Shown here: in pieces, positions 15,807 through 23,826 of the stretch | Layout of the letters: every line of letters starts with the position of its first letter | Position numbering within the stretch: position 1 is the stretch's first letter | DNA from: Planctomycetota bacterium | Lineage (GTDB): Bacteria; Planctomycetota; Planctomycetia; Pirellulales; UBA1268 | DNA length: 41,851 bases | Direction of reading: 5' to 3' | Assembly: GCA_016872555.1 (NCBI GenBank) | Contig: VGZO01000036.1 | Location: 1-41,851 of the forward strand | The notes under the pieces: generated by a model | Database searches by the model: none | What the model was told of the DNA's origin: nothing | The model's input: the letters and a program-made list of their open reading frames with translations, nothing else | Made by a program: the position numbers and the translations under genes

Positions 15807-16901
15807 TCAGAAGTCGTACCACATCCCGAACCCGCAGCGGTTCTGGTTGTTGTACACGAACTCGTATTGCGGGTCGGACCCGTACAGATACTCGAACCCG
15901 ACGCGGTACAGCTTCTCGCTGCGCCGCCCGCGCCACGCCCAGCCGGCCTGCACGCAGACGTTGCCTCCCCAGTCGAGCTCCTGGCGCGACATGCCGTTGA
16001 CCGCGAGGAACGGCGATCCGCGGCCGCCGGTGGGCCGGGCCTGGATCAGCTCGCAGCCCCCCTGCAGCTCCCAGGGCTCCGATCCCCCGGCGTTGTAAAA
16101 CGCCCAGCCGACCTCACCGTAGAGCCGCAGCCAGTCGAGCGGGTACCAGGAATTGCCCCACACCAGGCAGTCGCGGACGTAGTTGATCCGCGGGTAGGTC
16201 GGGTGCTTGAGCATGAACTCGTCGCCGAGGTGCGCGCTGTTGTGGTAATAGGCGAACTTCGTCTGCCAGCGCCCGACGCCGTAGACCAGCGGCACGCCGA
16301 ACCGGTAGTCGGCGCTGCGCAGGTCGCGCTCGTCCTCGGGATCGAGGCGCACGAACGCCGCTCCCTCGATCTGGACCTCGAAGCCCTGCGGGTGGACGAC
16401 CGTGTCGGAGCCGTAGCGGAGGATCGACGCGCGGCCACCGAGGGTCGTGTCCCACAGCCATCCTTCGCGACCACCGCCGACGAGCGCCGGCTCGGTGTCG
16501 TCGTAGACCGAGGAGCCGATCCGCGGTTCCTTCGGTCCGGCGAGGTAACTGGTGTAAATCAGATTGTTGGGCATCAACTGCCAGCACCACGGGCGGGCCG
16601 CCCAGAGGTCGTCAAAGCAGTCGGGAAAACCGCTCCCTGGGACGATGCAGTCGGGACCGCAGGACGGTGATCCGCCGGGGGCCACTGCACCATCGAAATC
16701 GTCGGCGCCAAAACCCTCGTAGGGGAGGTCGAGGACGACCGGGCCCGATCCCGGATCCGCCGGCAATGGCACGACGGCCGACTGGGCACGCGGCTCCGGC
16801 ACCGAGAGTGCCGGTCCAGGGAGGGGCTCGCCCGGCGCCGGCGTGGGCGACGCGAGCAGGCAGATCCCGAACCACGCCAGGCAGCCGAGCGTTCGCACCA
16901 T
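15807..16901 (-). CDS. DUF1207-like exported protein
   Basis: 364 residues from the ATG at 16901. The N-terminus is a signal peptide (MVRTLGCLAWFGICLLAS, then a Pro/Ala-rich stretch). The mature part resembles DUF1207, a family described mainly from planctomycetes such as Rhodopirellula: IYTSYLAGPKEPRIGSSVYD, LWDTTLGGRASILRYGSD, FGVPLVYGVGRWQTKFAYYH, and a C-terminal VGFEYLYGSDPQYEF ending in an aromatic residue (MWYDF). The alternating aromatic strands and terminal Phe suggest an outer-membrane beta-barrel, but this is inference. A longer form starting at 16991 is open; the shorter one was chosen because it puts the signal peptide at the N-terminus. Function unknown. Confidence 0.7.
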   Translation of the reverse strand: MVRTLGCLAWFGICLLASPTPAPGEPLPGPALSVPEPRAQSAVVPLPADPGSGPVVLDLPYEGFGADDFDGAVAPGGSPSCGPDCIVPGSGFPDCFDDLWAARPWCWQLMPNNLIYTSYLAGPKEPRIGSSVYDDTEPALVGGGREGWLWDTTLGGRASILRYGSDTVVHPQGFEVQIEGAAFVRLDPEDERDLRSADYRFGVPLVYGVGRWQTKFAYYHNSAHLGDEFMLKHPTYPRINYVRDCLVWGNSWYPLDWLRLYGEVGWAFYNAGGSEPWELQGGCELIQARPTGGRGSPFLAVNGMSRQELDWGGNVCVQAGWAWRGRRSEKLYRVGFEYLYGSDPQYEFVYNNQNRCGFGMWYDF

Positions 16902-17304
16902 CCGAGCGACGGCTGCATGGCGTGGCGCCGCCGCGACGCGGATGGCGTCGTCGACGGCCGGAGGCGGGTGCAGGAGCGGTTCGACTGGCATCGGTGCGGT
17001 GACGGACGGCGGGGTGGGCCCGGCGGCGGCGGCCGCCGCTGGTCAGCCACGGGGGTGGGTGCGAATTGCGTGGGCCCGAACCGGGTGCGACACTCTAGGG
17101 GCCGGTCGGGGATCGGCTGAAGAGAGATCGGCGATCGACCCCCGCGCGGCGCACGCTGATTTCACGATCGCTGACCGGTCGCGGCGCCGGCGGGCGTCTT
17201 CCCCCCACCGCCGGCAGTTTGGGCAACCAGGACACTTTCCCAGGATCGCTGCCGCCCCTCGCCGTCCCCGCGTCCCCACTTCACCAGGTTTCGGGATCCA
17301 CCCG
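16902..17304. other. Divergent intergenic region
   Basis: About 400 bp between the DUF1207-like gene and the flavin reductase-like gene. A weak plus-strand promoter candidate is TTGCGT (17066-17071), 17 bp, GACACT (17089-17094). No minus-strand promoter, RNA gene or coding region could be recognised. The part nearest 16991 may be coding if the longer DUF1207 start is used. Confidence 0.3.
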
Positions 17305-17835
17305 ATGTCCCCTCCTCCGTCACGTGACCCGGCCCCAGCCCCACCGCAAGCGCCGGCGCCGGCCGAGACCATCGAGCCGTTGGCGGCGGCGCTCGGAAGG
17401 ATCCCCAGCGGACTGTTCGTGATCGCCTGGCGCGACGGGTGCGGCGATCGGGCGATGCTCGCCAGCTGGGTGATGCAGGCGGCATTCACGCCCCCGATGA
17501 TCTCGGTCGCGATCGCCTCGTCGCGCGATCTGCTCGCCGCGGTCTCCTCGGGAACCGACTTCGTGCTCAACATCGTCGGCGAGGCGCACAAGCCGCTCGC
17601 CGGGAGGTTCTCGCGCCCCGCTGCGGCCGGCGAGGAGCCGTTCGCCGGGCTCGCCGTGGAGCGCGTCGCCGGGATCGCCGCGCTGGTCGACGCGGTCGGC
17701 TGGCTCCACTGCCGCGGCGTGGCCCGCGCCGAGAGCGGCGACCATGCCGTCGTCATTGCCCGGATCCTCGCGGGGGCCTCGGCAGGCACCGGACAGCCAC
17801 TGGTGCACCTCCGACGGCATGGGCTACGTTACTGA
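17305..17835 (+). CDS. Flavin reductase-like FMN-binding protein
   Basis: 176 residues. After a Pro/Ala-rich tail of ~25 residues the sequence matches the flavin reductase-like split-barrel fold: LGRIPSGLFVIAWRDG, then AMLASWVMQAAFTPPMISVA, FVLNIVGEAHKPLAGRFSR, and a C-terminal VDAVGWLHCRG followed by DHAVVIARI. The AMLASWVMQAAF block is especially like the reductase domain of cyanobacterial diflavin flavoproteins. Such proteins bind FMN and reduce it with NAD(P)H, or pass electrons to a partner. No flavodiiron domain is fused or adjacent. The ATG at 17305 begins just before the Pro-rich tail; a start further upstream cannot be excluded. A sugar transporter operon begins 72 bp downstream, with no obvious functional link. 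Confidence 0.82.
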   Translation: MSPPPSRDPAPAPPQAPAPAETIEPLAAALGRIPSGLFVIAWRDGCGDRAMLASWVMQAAFTPPMISVAIASSRDLLAAVSSGTDFVLNIVGEAHKPLAGRFSRPAAAGEEPFAGLAVERVAGIAALVDAVGWLHCRGVARAESGDHAVVIARILAGASAGTGQPLVHLRRHGLRY

Positions 17836-17857
17836 AGCTCGCGATCGGGCCCTCCCG

Positions 17858-17878
17858 CACCCCGGGGTGGTGCCACCC
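17858..17878. promoter_or_regulatory. Overlapping palindromes upstream of the sugar-binding protein gene
   Basis: CACCCCGGGGTG (17858-17869) is a perfect 12-bp palindrome. It overlaps a second dyad, GGGTGG-TG-CCACCC (17865-17878). The pair ends 29 bp before the ATG of the binding-protein gene, next to its ribosome binding site. It could be a repressor operator or two competing RNA hairpins. No regulator gene is adjacent. Confidence 0.4.
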
Positions 17879-17907
17879 GATCGCCATTCGCCGTGGGGAG
17901 TACACGC

Positions 17908-19044
17908 ATGATCCCTCGTCGTCTCGTCGTCGGCCTCGCCCTCTCGGCCGTGCTCGTCGCGGGCTGCAGCCGGGCGAACAAGCCCGCCGAGGTGCGCCCT
18001 GGCACCGCGCAGCCCGGCGCTCCCGGCCCGTCGGCCGGTGCCAAGCGGCTGGTGTTCATCACCAACGGCGACGATCCGTTCTGGGACGCGCTCCTCAGCG
18101 GGCTGAAGGAAGGTGAGAAACGGTTCGGCTGCGCCGCTGCCGGATTGACGGTGTCGCGCGACGTCAACAACGCGTCGGCCGAGGGGCAGATCGAGCGTCT
18201 CAGGCAGTACGCCACCCAGGACGACATCGCCGGGATCGCGATCAGCGTCATCCAGGCCGACAACCAGTCGATCGTCGAGGAGATGCGCAAGCTCCAAGCC
18301 AAGGGAGTCAAGGTCATCACCGTCGACGGCGACGTCAACCGCGACACGTTCCGTGACGCGCGCCCCTACTACATCGGCACCGACAACATCGTCGGCGGCC
18401 GTGTGCTGGGGACCGCGACGAAGGCACTCCTCGAGGCCAAGGGTGCGAAGGACGGGGGCTACGTCCAGTTCGCCGGCTTCACCGACAACGACAATGCCCG
18501 CAGCCGGATGAACGGCGTCAAGGAGGCGATCGGCCCGGCGTTCGCGGAGCGCGACCGGATGGCTGACGAGATGGATCTACCCCGGGCCCGCGACAACGTC
18601 CGCAACGCCACCCAGAACCACAAGGACCTCGTCGCCCTGGTGGGGATCTGGGCCTACAACGCCCCGGCGATCGCCGACGTGGTCTCAGAGAGCGGATCGC
18701 GCGACCGCTACGTGGTCGGCACGTTCGACGCCCAGGATCTGGCGATCGGCCACATGGGGAAGGGGAACATCGACGTGATGGTGGTCCAAAACCCGTTCGA
18801 GATGGGGGTCCAGACGGTTCGCCTCCTCAAGGCGATGGTCGAGAGCGACAAGGCGGTGCTCGGGGAGATGTTCCCACGGGCCGGCAGCCCCGACGGCGAC
18901 ATCTTCACGACCGGTCTGCGGGTCGTCGTCCCCGACGCGGCCTCCCCGGTGAAGCCCGGCCTGTTCGACCCGAAGGTCGTCGAGTTCATGACGCTGCCGG
19001 AGTTCCAGGCCTGGCTGAAGCAGTACAACCTGACCAGTTCCTGA
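17908..19044 (+). CDS. Sugar ABC transporter substrate-binding lipoprotein (CUT2 type)
   Basis: 378 residues. A lipoprotein signal peptide ends at the lipobox LVAGC, so the protein is probably anchored by lipid and faces the periplasm. The rest is a type I periplasmic binding protein of the ribose/xylose class: LVFITNGDDPFWDALLSGLK, GIAISVIQADNQSIVEEM, VKVITVDGDVNRDTFRDARP, YIGTDNIVGGRVLG, DNDNARSRMNGVKEAI, and GTFDAQDLAIGHMGKGNID. The sugar cannot be told from sequence. The ATG at 17908 has GGGGAG at 17895-17900; a GTG at 17893 is in frame but less likely. It is first in an operon with the permease and ATPase, one base before the permease ATG. Confidence 0.92.
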   Translation: MIPRRLVVGLALSAVLVAGCSRANKPAEVRPGTAQPGAPGPSAGAKRLVFITNGDDPFWDALLSGLKEGEKRFGCAAAGLTVSRDVNNASAEGQIERLRQYATQDDIAGIAISVIQADNQSIVEEMRKLQAKGVKVITVDGDVNRDTFRDARPYYIGTDNIVGGRVLGTATKALLEAKGAKDGGYVQFAGFTDNDNARSRMNGVKEAIGPAFAERDRMADEMDLPRARDNVRNATQNHKDLVALVGIWAYNAPAIADVVSESGSRDRYVVGTFDAQDLAIGHMGKGNIDVMVVQNPFEMGVQTVRLLKAMVESDKAVLGEMFPRAGSPDGDIFTTGLRVVVPDAASPVKPGLFDPKVVEFMTLPEFQAWLKQYNLTSS

Positions 19045-19045
19045 C

Positions 19046-20284
19046 ATGACACCCTCCGGCCCCGCGGCGGGCGGCTGGCTGCCGCCGCGCACCGAGCTCG
19101 CCCTGCTGGCGGCGATCGTCGTCGTCTTCGTCGGCACCGGCTGGCTCGACCCCAACGGCACCTACTTCACTTCCTGGGCCGAGAGCCGCGACATCATCCT
19201 CCGCAACACGGCGCTGCTGGGCATCATCGCCCTCGGGGCCGCGGTCGTGATCATCGCCGGCGGCATCGACCTGTCGGCGGGGTCGATGGTGGCGTTCAGC
19301 GCCACCACCTGCGCGCTGATCCTCACGCTCTGCGCCGACGCCGACGACCGGCGCCTCGTGACCGTCGGCCCGGTGGGAATCGCACTGGCGGTCGGCGGCG
19401 CGATGCTGTCGGGGCTCCTCGTCGGCACGCTCCACACCTGGCTGATCACCTCGATCCGCCTTCCCCCGTTCGTCGCCACGCTCGCCACGCTCGTCGGCCT
19501 GCGCAGTTTCGCACGGGCGATGTGCCTGTACGTCACCCGCACGCGCTGGGGGAGCGAGTCGCAGCAGATCAACGTCAACACGCCGTTCTTCGCCTGGCTC
19601 AAGGAGCACAACGTCTGGATCACCACCGCGACCTTCCTCGGCCTCGCGGTGGTCACCTGGATCGTCCTCTCCCGAACCGTCCTCGGCCGGCACCTGTACG
19701 CACTCGGCGGCAACGAGCAGGCGGCCCGGCTGAGCGGAATCCGCACCGAGAACGTCAAGTGGTTCGCCTACTGCTTCAGCAGCCTGACCGCGGCCCTGGC
19801 CGGGATCTTCCTGATGGCCGACAGCAGCGTCGCCCAGCCGGGCCAGCTGGCCCGCGGCTACGAGCTCAACGCCATCGCGGCCGCCGTCGTCGGCGGCTGC
19901 AGCCTCCAGGGGGGCGTGGGCACGGTGAGTGGCACGGTCCTCGGGGCGCTGTTCCTCCGCGTCGTCATCGACGCCGTCTCGAAGCTCATCAAGGCCAGCG
20001 CCGACGTCTACGAGGGGATGATCGTCGGGATCATCGTGGCCCTGGCGGTGACGCTCACGCAGTTCGGGCAGCTCGCCCGGACGGGGCGGGCGCTGTTTCC
20101 CGGAACACGCGGCCTGGCGGCGATCCCCACCATCGCCACGTTCGCCGCCCTGCTGGCGACGATGGGGGCGGCGAACGTCGAGGGACTCGCCGGCCGCACC
20201 GGTCTGCTCGGCCTGGCGGTCGGGATCGCCGTGCTCGGCCTGCTCGGGGCGGTGCGCTGGATGGAGGGGCGGCGCAGCCCATGA
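19046..20284 (+). CDS. Sugar ABC transporter permease (RbsC/XylH family)
   Basis: 412 residues. An integral membrane protein of the CUT2 family that forms the channel for sugar uptake. Hydrophobic segments run through the sequence, with the family motifs VIIAGGIDLSAGSMVAFSA near residue 70, LPPFVATLATLVGLRSFARA near residue 140, LGRHLYALGGNEQAARLSGI near residue 215, and ELNAIAAAVVGGCSLQGGVGT near residue 275. RbsC is about 320 residues; the extra length is partly a C-terminal extension with two or three more hydrophobic segments (AIPTIATFAALLATMGAANV and GLLGLAVGIAVLGLLGAV). Start and stop are tightly packed: it begins one base after the binding-protein stop and ends with ATGA overlapping the ATPase start. 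Confidence 0.93.
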   Translation: MTPSGPAAGGWLPPRTELALLAAIVVVFVGTGWLDPNGTYFTSWAESRDIILRNTALLGIIALGAAVVIIAGGIDLSAGSMVAFSATTCALILTLCADADDRRLVTVGPVGIALAVGGAMLSGLLVGTLHTWLITSIRLPPFVATLATLVGLRSFARAMCLYVTRTRWGSESQQINVNTPFFAWLKEHNVWITTATFLGLAVVTWIVLSRTVLGRHLYALGGNEQAARLSGIRTENVKWFAYCFSSLTAALAGIFLMADSSVAQPGQLARGYELNAIAAAVVGGCSLQGGVGTVSGTVLGALFLRVVIDAVSKLIKASADVYEGMIVGIIVALAVTLTQFGQLARTGRALFPGTRGLAAIPTIATFAALLATMGAANVEGLAGRTGLLGLAVGIAVLGLLGAVRWMEGRRSP

Positions 20285-21789
20285 CGCCGATCGTCGCCTT
20301 CGAGGCCGTCACCAAGCGCTTTCCGGGGGTCGTCGCCCTCGCCGACGTCAGCTTCGACCTCGCGCCCGGCGAATGCCACGCGATCTGCGGTGAGAACGGT
20401 GCCGGCAAGAGCACCCTGATGAAGATCCTCTCCGGGGTGATCACCGACTACGAGGGGGAGATCAGGGTCCGCGGCACACCGGTGCGCTTCACCGGGACGC
20501 GCGACGCCGAGCGCGCCGGGATCGCGATCATCCACCAGGAGCTGAACCTCGTCGAGCAGCTCTCCGCCGCCGCCAACATCTTCCTCGGCCGTGAGCGGCG
20601 CACGCCCCTCGGGTTGCTCGACGACGCCGCGATGATCCGCGAGGCGGGCGAGCTGCTGGCCGGGCTCGAGTGCCCGATCGACCCACGGGTCGCGGCCGGC
20701 ACGCTCCGCGTCGGCGACCAGCAGCTCGTCGAGATCGCCAAGGCGCTGTCCCTGCGGACCGATATCCTCATCATGGACGAGCCGACCAGCGCCCTCACCG
20801 AGGCCGAGGTGGCGCGGCTCGAGCGGGTCATCGCCCGTCTTCGCGCCCAGGGGACGTCGATCCTCTCCATCTCCCACAAAATGGACGAGGTGTTCCGGCT
20901 CGCCGACCGGATCACCGTCCTCCGCGACGGCCGCCACGTCCGTTCTGTCGACCGGGCCGCCACCACCCCGCGCGAGGTGACCGGGTGGATGGTGGGGCGC
21001 GAGATCGCCGACCACGATTTCCACGGTTCGCGGCAGCGCGGCGCACGGCTCCTCGAGATCCGCGATCTCACCGTGCCCTGGCCCGAGCACCCGCGTGGCT
21101 ACCGGCTGCGCGACGTGTCGCTCGACCTCCACGCCGGCGAGATCCTCGGCGTGGCCGGGTTGATGGGGGCGGGGCGCACCGAACTGTTGGAGACGATCTT
21201 CGGCGTCCTCCCGCCGAGCTGGACCGGCTCGATCCGGCTCGAGGGACGGCCCGTCCGCTTCTCCCACCCGCGCGAGGCGTGTGCCGCCCGGATCGCGATG
21301 GTCACCGAGGACCGCAAGCGTCTCGGCCTGTTTCCCGACCTCGACGTCGCCGCCAACATCAGCCTCTGCAGCCTCGCCGCGACCCTCCGCGGCGGGCTCG
21401 TGAACCGGTCCCGCGAGGAAGATCTCGTCGCCGGCCCGATCCGTTCGACCGGCGTGAAGACCCCCGGTCCGCACGCGGCGATCACGGGGCTGTCGGGGGG
21501 CAACCAGCAGAAATGCATCATCTCGCGTTGGCTCCTCACCCAGCCGCGCGTCCTCCTCCTCGACGACCCGACCCGCGGCATCGACGTCGGGGCGAAGGCG
21601 GATCTCTACCACCTCATCGATCGCCTGTGCCGCGAGGGTCTGGGCGTGATCCTCACCTCGAGCGAGCTGCCCGAGCTCCTGACCCTCGCCGACCGGATCA
21701 TCGTCCTCGCCGAGGGGAGGCTGACGGCGGAGTTGTCTCGCGCCGAGGCCACCGAACAGCGCATCATGGAAGCGGCGACGGCGTGCTGA
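20281..21789 (+). CDS. Sugar ABC transporter ATP-binding protein, double domain (RbsA/XylG family)
   Basis: 502 residues with two ABC cassettes, as in RbsA. Domain 1: Walker A GENGAGKST near residue 40, signature LRVGDQQLVEIAKAL, Walker B DILIMDEPTSALTE. Domain 2: degenerate Walker A LMGAGRTELLETIFGVLP, signature LSGGNQQKCIISRWLL, Walker B VLLLDDPTRGIDVG. The changed P-loop in the second half is normal for this family. It energises uptake through the neighbouring permease. It overlaps the permease stop by 4 bp and ends only 3 bp from the stop of the convergent ThiF-type gene. Confidence 0.95.
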   Translation: MTPIVAFEAVTKRFPGVVALADVSFDLAPGECHAICGENGAGKSTLMKILSGVITDYEGEIRVRGTPVRFTGTRDAERAGIAIIHQELNLVEQLSAAANIFLGRERRTPLGLLDDAAMIREAGELLAGLECPIDPRVAAGTLRVGDQQLVEIAKALSLRTDILIMDEPTSALTEAEVARLERVIARLRAQGTSILSISHKMDEVFRLADRITVLRDGRHVRSVDRAATTPREVTGWMVGREIADHDFHGSRQRGARLLEIRDLTVPWPEHPRGYRLRDVSLDLHAGEILGVAGLMGAGRTELLETIFGVLPPSWTGSIRLEGRPVRFSHPREACAARIAMVTEDRKRLGLFPDLDVAANISLCSLAATLRGGLVNRSREEDLVAGPIRSTGVKTPGPHAAITGLSGGNQQKCIISRWLLTQPRVLLLDDPTRGIDVGAKADLYHLIDRLCREGLGVILTSSELPELLTLADRIIVLAEGRLTAELSRAEATEQRIMEAATAC

Positions 21790-21792
21790 ACC

Positions 21793-22821
21793 TCACACGC
21801 CCAGGCTGCGGGCGACGATGCTCCGCGCCCGCGTCTCGTCGCGCGTCCCGCTGACGATCGCCCGGCCGTCCGCGAACACCGCCAACTCGATCCCCGGCTC
21901 GACGACGACGCGCACGATCCAGGGGTTGGCGGTCACCCGGCCGAGAGCCTCGGCACGCCTCGCGAACGCCTCGAGATCGACCCGGGCTCCCGCGGCGGGG
22001 GCGACCTGCACCGCGTCGCGCCCGCAGAGCACGGCGGTGCCGCCGCCGAGGCGACCGTCGAGCCACGGGTGGTCCGTGCCGCGGCAGGTCGGGCAGCCGC
22101 GCTCGGCCAACCCGGACAGATCGACCGTCCTCCACGCCCCCTCCCAGAGGTCGAACACGAGCATCCGTCCGGAGGGAGCGACGCCGGTGAGGAGCTTGAT
22201 CGCCTCGGCGGCCTGGACCGCCCCCACGACCAGCGCCGCCGGCCCGATGATCCCCGCCGTGTCGCACGTCGGCAGCGCGCCCGGGTCGGGGGGCTCGGGC
22301 ACGAGGCAGCGCAGGCAGGCCGTCCGTCCGGGCGCGACCGCCAGCACCCGGCCTTCGGCGCCGATCGCACCACCGTAGATCCAGGGGAGCCGCTCCCGGC
22401 AGGCGAACTCGTTGACGAGGAACCGGGTCGCGAAGTTGTCGGTGCCGTCCACGATCAGATCGACACCACCGAGCACGCGCGCGGCATTGTCGGCCGCCAG
22501 GTCGGCGACGACCGGCTCGATGGACAGCGTCCCGTCGATCGTGCGGAGGCGGTTGGCAGCCGCCACGACTTTCGGCAACCCGGCAGCGACGTCGGCCTCG
22601 TCGAACAGTACCTGCCGCGGCAGGTTCGAAAGCTCCGGGACGTCGCGATCGACGAGGCGCAGGTGCCCGACGCCGGCCCGGGCCAACGCCATCGCCGCGG
22701 CGCTGCCCAGCGCGCCGCAGCCGACGACGGCGACCCGCGCCTGCGCCAGGCGCGTCTGCCCCTCCGGCCCCAGCGGCGTGAAGCGGACCTGTCGGGAATG
22801 GCGGTCGGCTGCAGGGTCCAT
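21793..22821 (-). CDS. ThiF/MoeB/HesA family E1-like adenylyltransferase
   Basis: 342 residues. These enzymes adenylate the C-terminal Gly of ubiquitin-like sulfur carriers (ThiS or MoaD) in thiamine or molybdopterin synthesis. The Rossmann ATP site is VAVVGCGALGSAAAMALARAG, with LVDRDVPELSNLPRQVLF and VDGTDNFATRFLVNEF following. CLRCLVPEP and CPTC supply the four zinc-binding Cys, and PTCDTAGIIGP holds the likely catalytic Cys loop. A C-terminal module of ~90 residues (TAVLCGRDAVQV, then VFADGRAIVSGTRDETRARSI) replaces the rhodanese domain of some relatives. No thiS or moaD is nearby, so the partner is unknown. It starts 45 bp after the preceding gene of a minus-strand operon. Confidence 0.87.
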   Translation of the reverse strand: MDPAADRHSRQVRFTPLGPEGQTRLAQARVAVVGCGALGSAAAMALARAGVGHLRLVDRDVPELSNLPRQVLFDEADVAAGLPKVVAAANRLRTIDGTLSIEPVVADLAADNAARVLGGVDLIVDGTDNFATRFLVNEFACRERLPWIYGGAIGAEGRVLAVAPGRTACLRCLVPEPPDPGALPTCDTAGIIGPAALVVGAVQAAEAIKLLTGVAPSGRMLVFDLWEGAWRTVDLSGLAERGCPTCRGTDHPWLDGRLGGGTAVLCGRDAVQVAPAAGARVDLEAFARRAEALGRVTANPWIVRVVVEPGIELAVFADGRAIVSGTRDETRARSIVARSLGV

Positions 22822-22866
22822 GCCGCGATCGTACCAGCCGGCCGTCGGGCTCGACCGACCACGGGA

Positions 22867-23826
22867 TCACCCCACGAGATAGCCGGCCCACGGCACCGTC
22901 GCACCCGTCCCTGCTCCGCCTCCCCAGGCCGCCAGGCGCGCCTGGAGGCGGTCGCACTCCCGGCGCGCGACGGCGACCGGCTCGAGCGGTTCCGGCCTGG
23001 TCGCCGCGGCCACCAGCGCGACCCGCAGCGGCTCCCGCCAGCCGGGCGCGGGGTCAGCGTCGCCGGGCAGCAACGCGACCAGGGCATCGACCGGGGGCAG
23101 TGTCGCAGCCGAGGGCGGTCGCGTGCCATCCACTTCCCATCCCACCGGCAACGAACCGCGCCGCTTGCCCGCGCCCGCGAGCCCCGCGGCGACGGCAGCG
23201 GCCGGAACGCCCGCGGCGACCACCGCAAGCAGCACTGCCGGGCAGGTCGCGAGGTCGACGAGCCGCGCCGCCACGTCGTCGCCGCCGGCAGCCGACAGCC
23301 GGGCGACGACCGCCACGCCGGCGCTGGCCGCCAGCGTCAGCGACTGCTCGTCGGGGTCGGTGATCCAGGCCGCCGCCGCAGCCGCGCGCAGCTCGTCGGC
23401 GAGTGCGGCCGTGAGTGCCGGGCAGGACACCCCGCGGGGAACGTAGCGCCGCCCCTCGAGCCACAGCGATCTGGCGCGCACGCCGCCGCGCCGCAGCCCG
23501 ACCGTGACGGCCGCCGTGGCCGTGCCGCCGTCGCCGATGAGCCGCGCCTCGAGGCGGTACAGTGCCGGCATGTCGGGCTGCCAGTAGGCCGGTTCGGTGA
23601 GGATGCACCGCGCCAGCGCCACGCCACCGGGAACGGGGGGAAGCGGCTCGAGCACGACGTCGACGGGGAGCATCGTCCCCCGCGCGCAGCGCGGGCCGGT
23701 CAGCCGTCCCTCGATCCGCACGCCGGGAGCCGCCCCGGCCGGACCCCGGTCGACGACCAGCAGTGCGGCACGCTCGTCGCTGCATCTGCCGAGCAGGACC
23801 AGCGGTGCGAACCCCCCTCCGGTCAC
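22867..23826 (-). CDS. Uncharacterised protein with degenerate glycosidase-like features
   Basis: 319 residues, Ala- and Val-rich, with no signal peptide. I do not recognise it firmly. The first ~130 residues read like the immunoglobulin-like sandwich of family 2 glycoside hydrolases: LTEPAYWQPDMPALYRLEAR recalls the usual W.P..P.LY strand, and LWLEGRRYVPRGVS recalls the strand leading into the catalytic barrel. The rest (LTLAASAGVAVVARL, VDLATCPAVLLAVV) could be a shortened barrel, but the catalytic Asn-Glu pair expected there is not visible. An active enzyme is therefore unlikely. Translation starts at a GTG whose GTGA overlaps the stop of the acyl-activating enzyme, implying coupling. A ThiF-type gene follows after 45 bp. 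The shared function of the three genes is unknown. Confidence 0.7.
   Translation of the reverse strand: MTGGGFAPLVLLGRCSDERAALLVVDRGPAGAAPGVRIEGRLTGPRCARGTMLPVDVVLEPLPPVPGGVALARCILTEPAYWQPDMPALYRLEARLIGDGGTATAAVTVGLRRGGVRARSLWLEGRRYVPRGVSCPALTAALADELRAAAAAAWITDPDEQSLTLAASAGVAVVARLSAAGGDDVAARLVDLATCPAVLLAVVAAGVPAAAVAAGLAGAGKRRGSLPVGWEVDGTRPPSAATLPPVDALVALLPGDADPAPGWREPLRVALVAAATRPEPLEPVAVARRECDRLQARLAAWGGGAGTGATVPWAGYLVG

Noticed and set aside
20008-21612. Minus-strand frame of more than 500 residues opposite the sugar ATPase
   Set aside because: Composition is typical of a codon-bias shadow, and the plus strand has complete ABC motifs.
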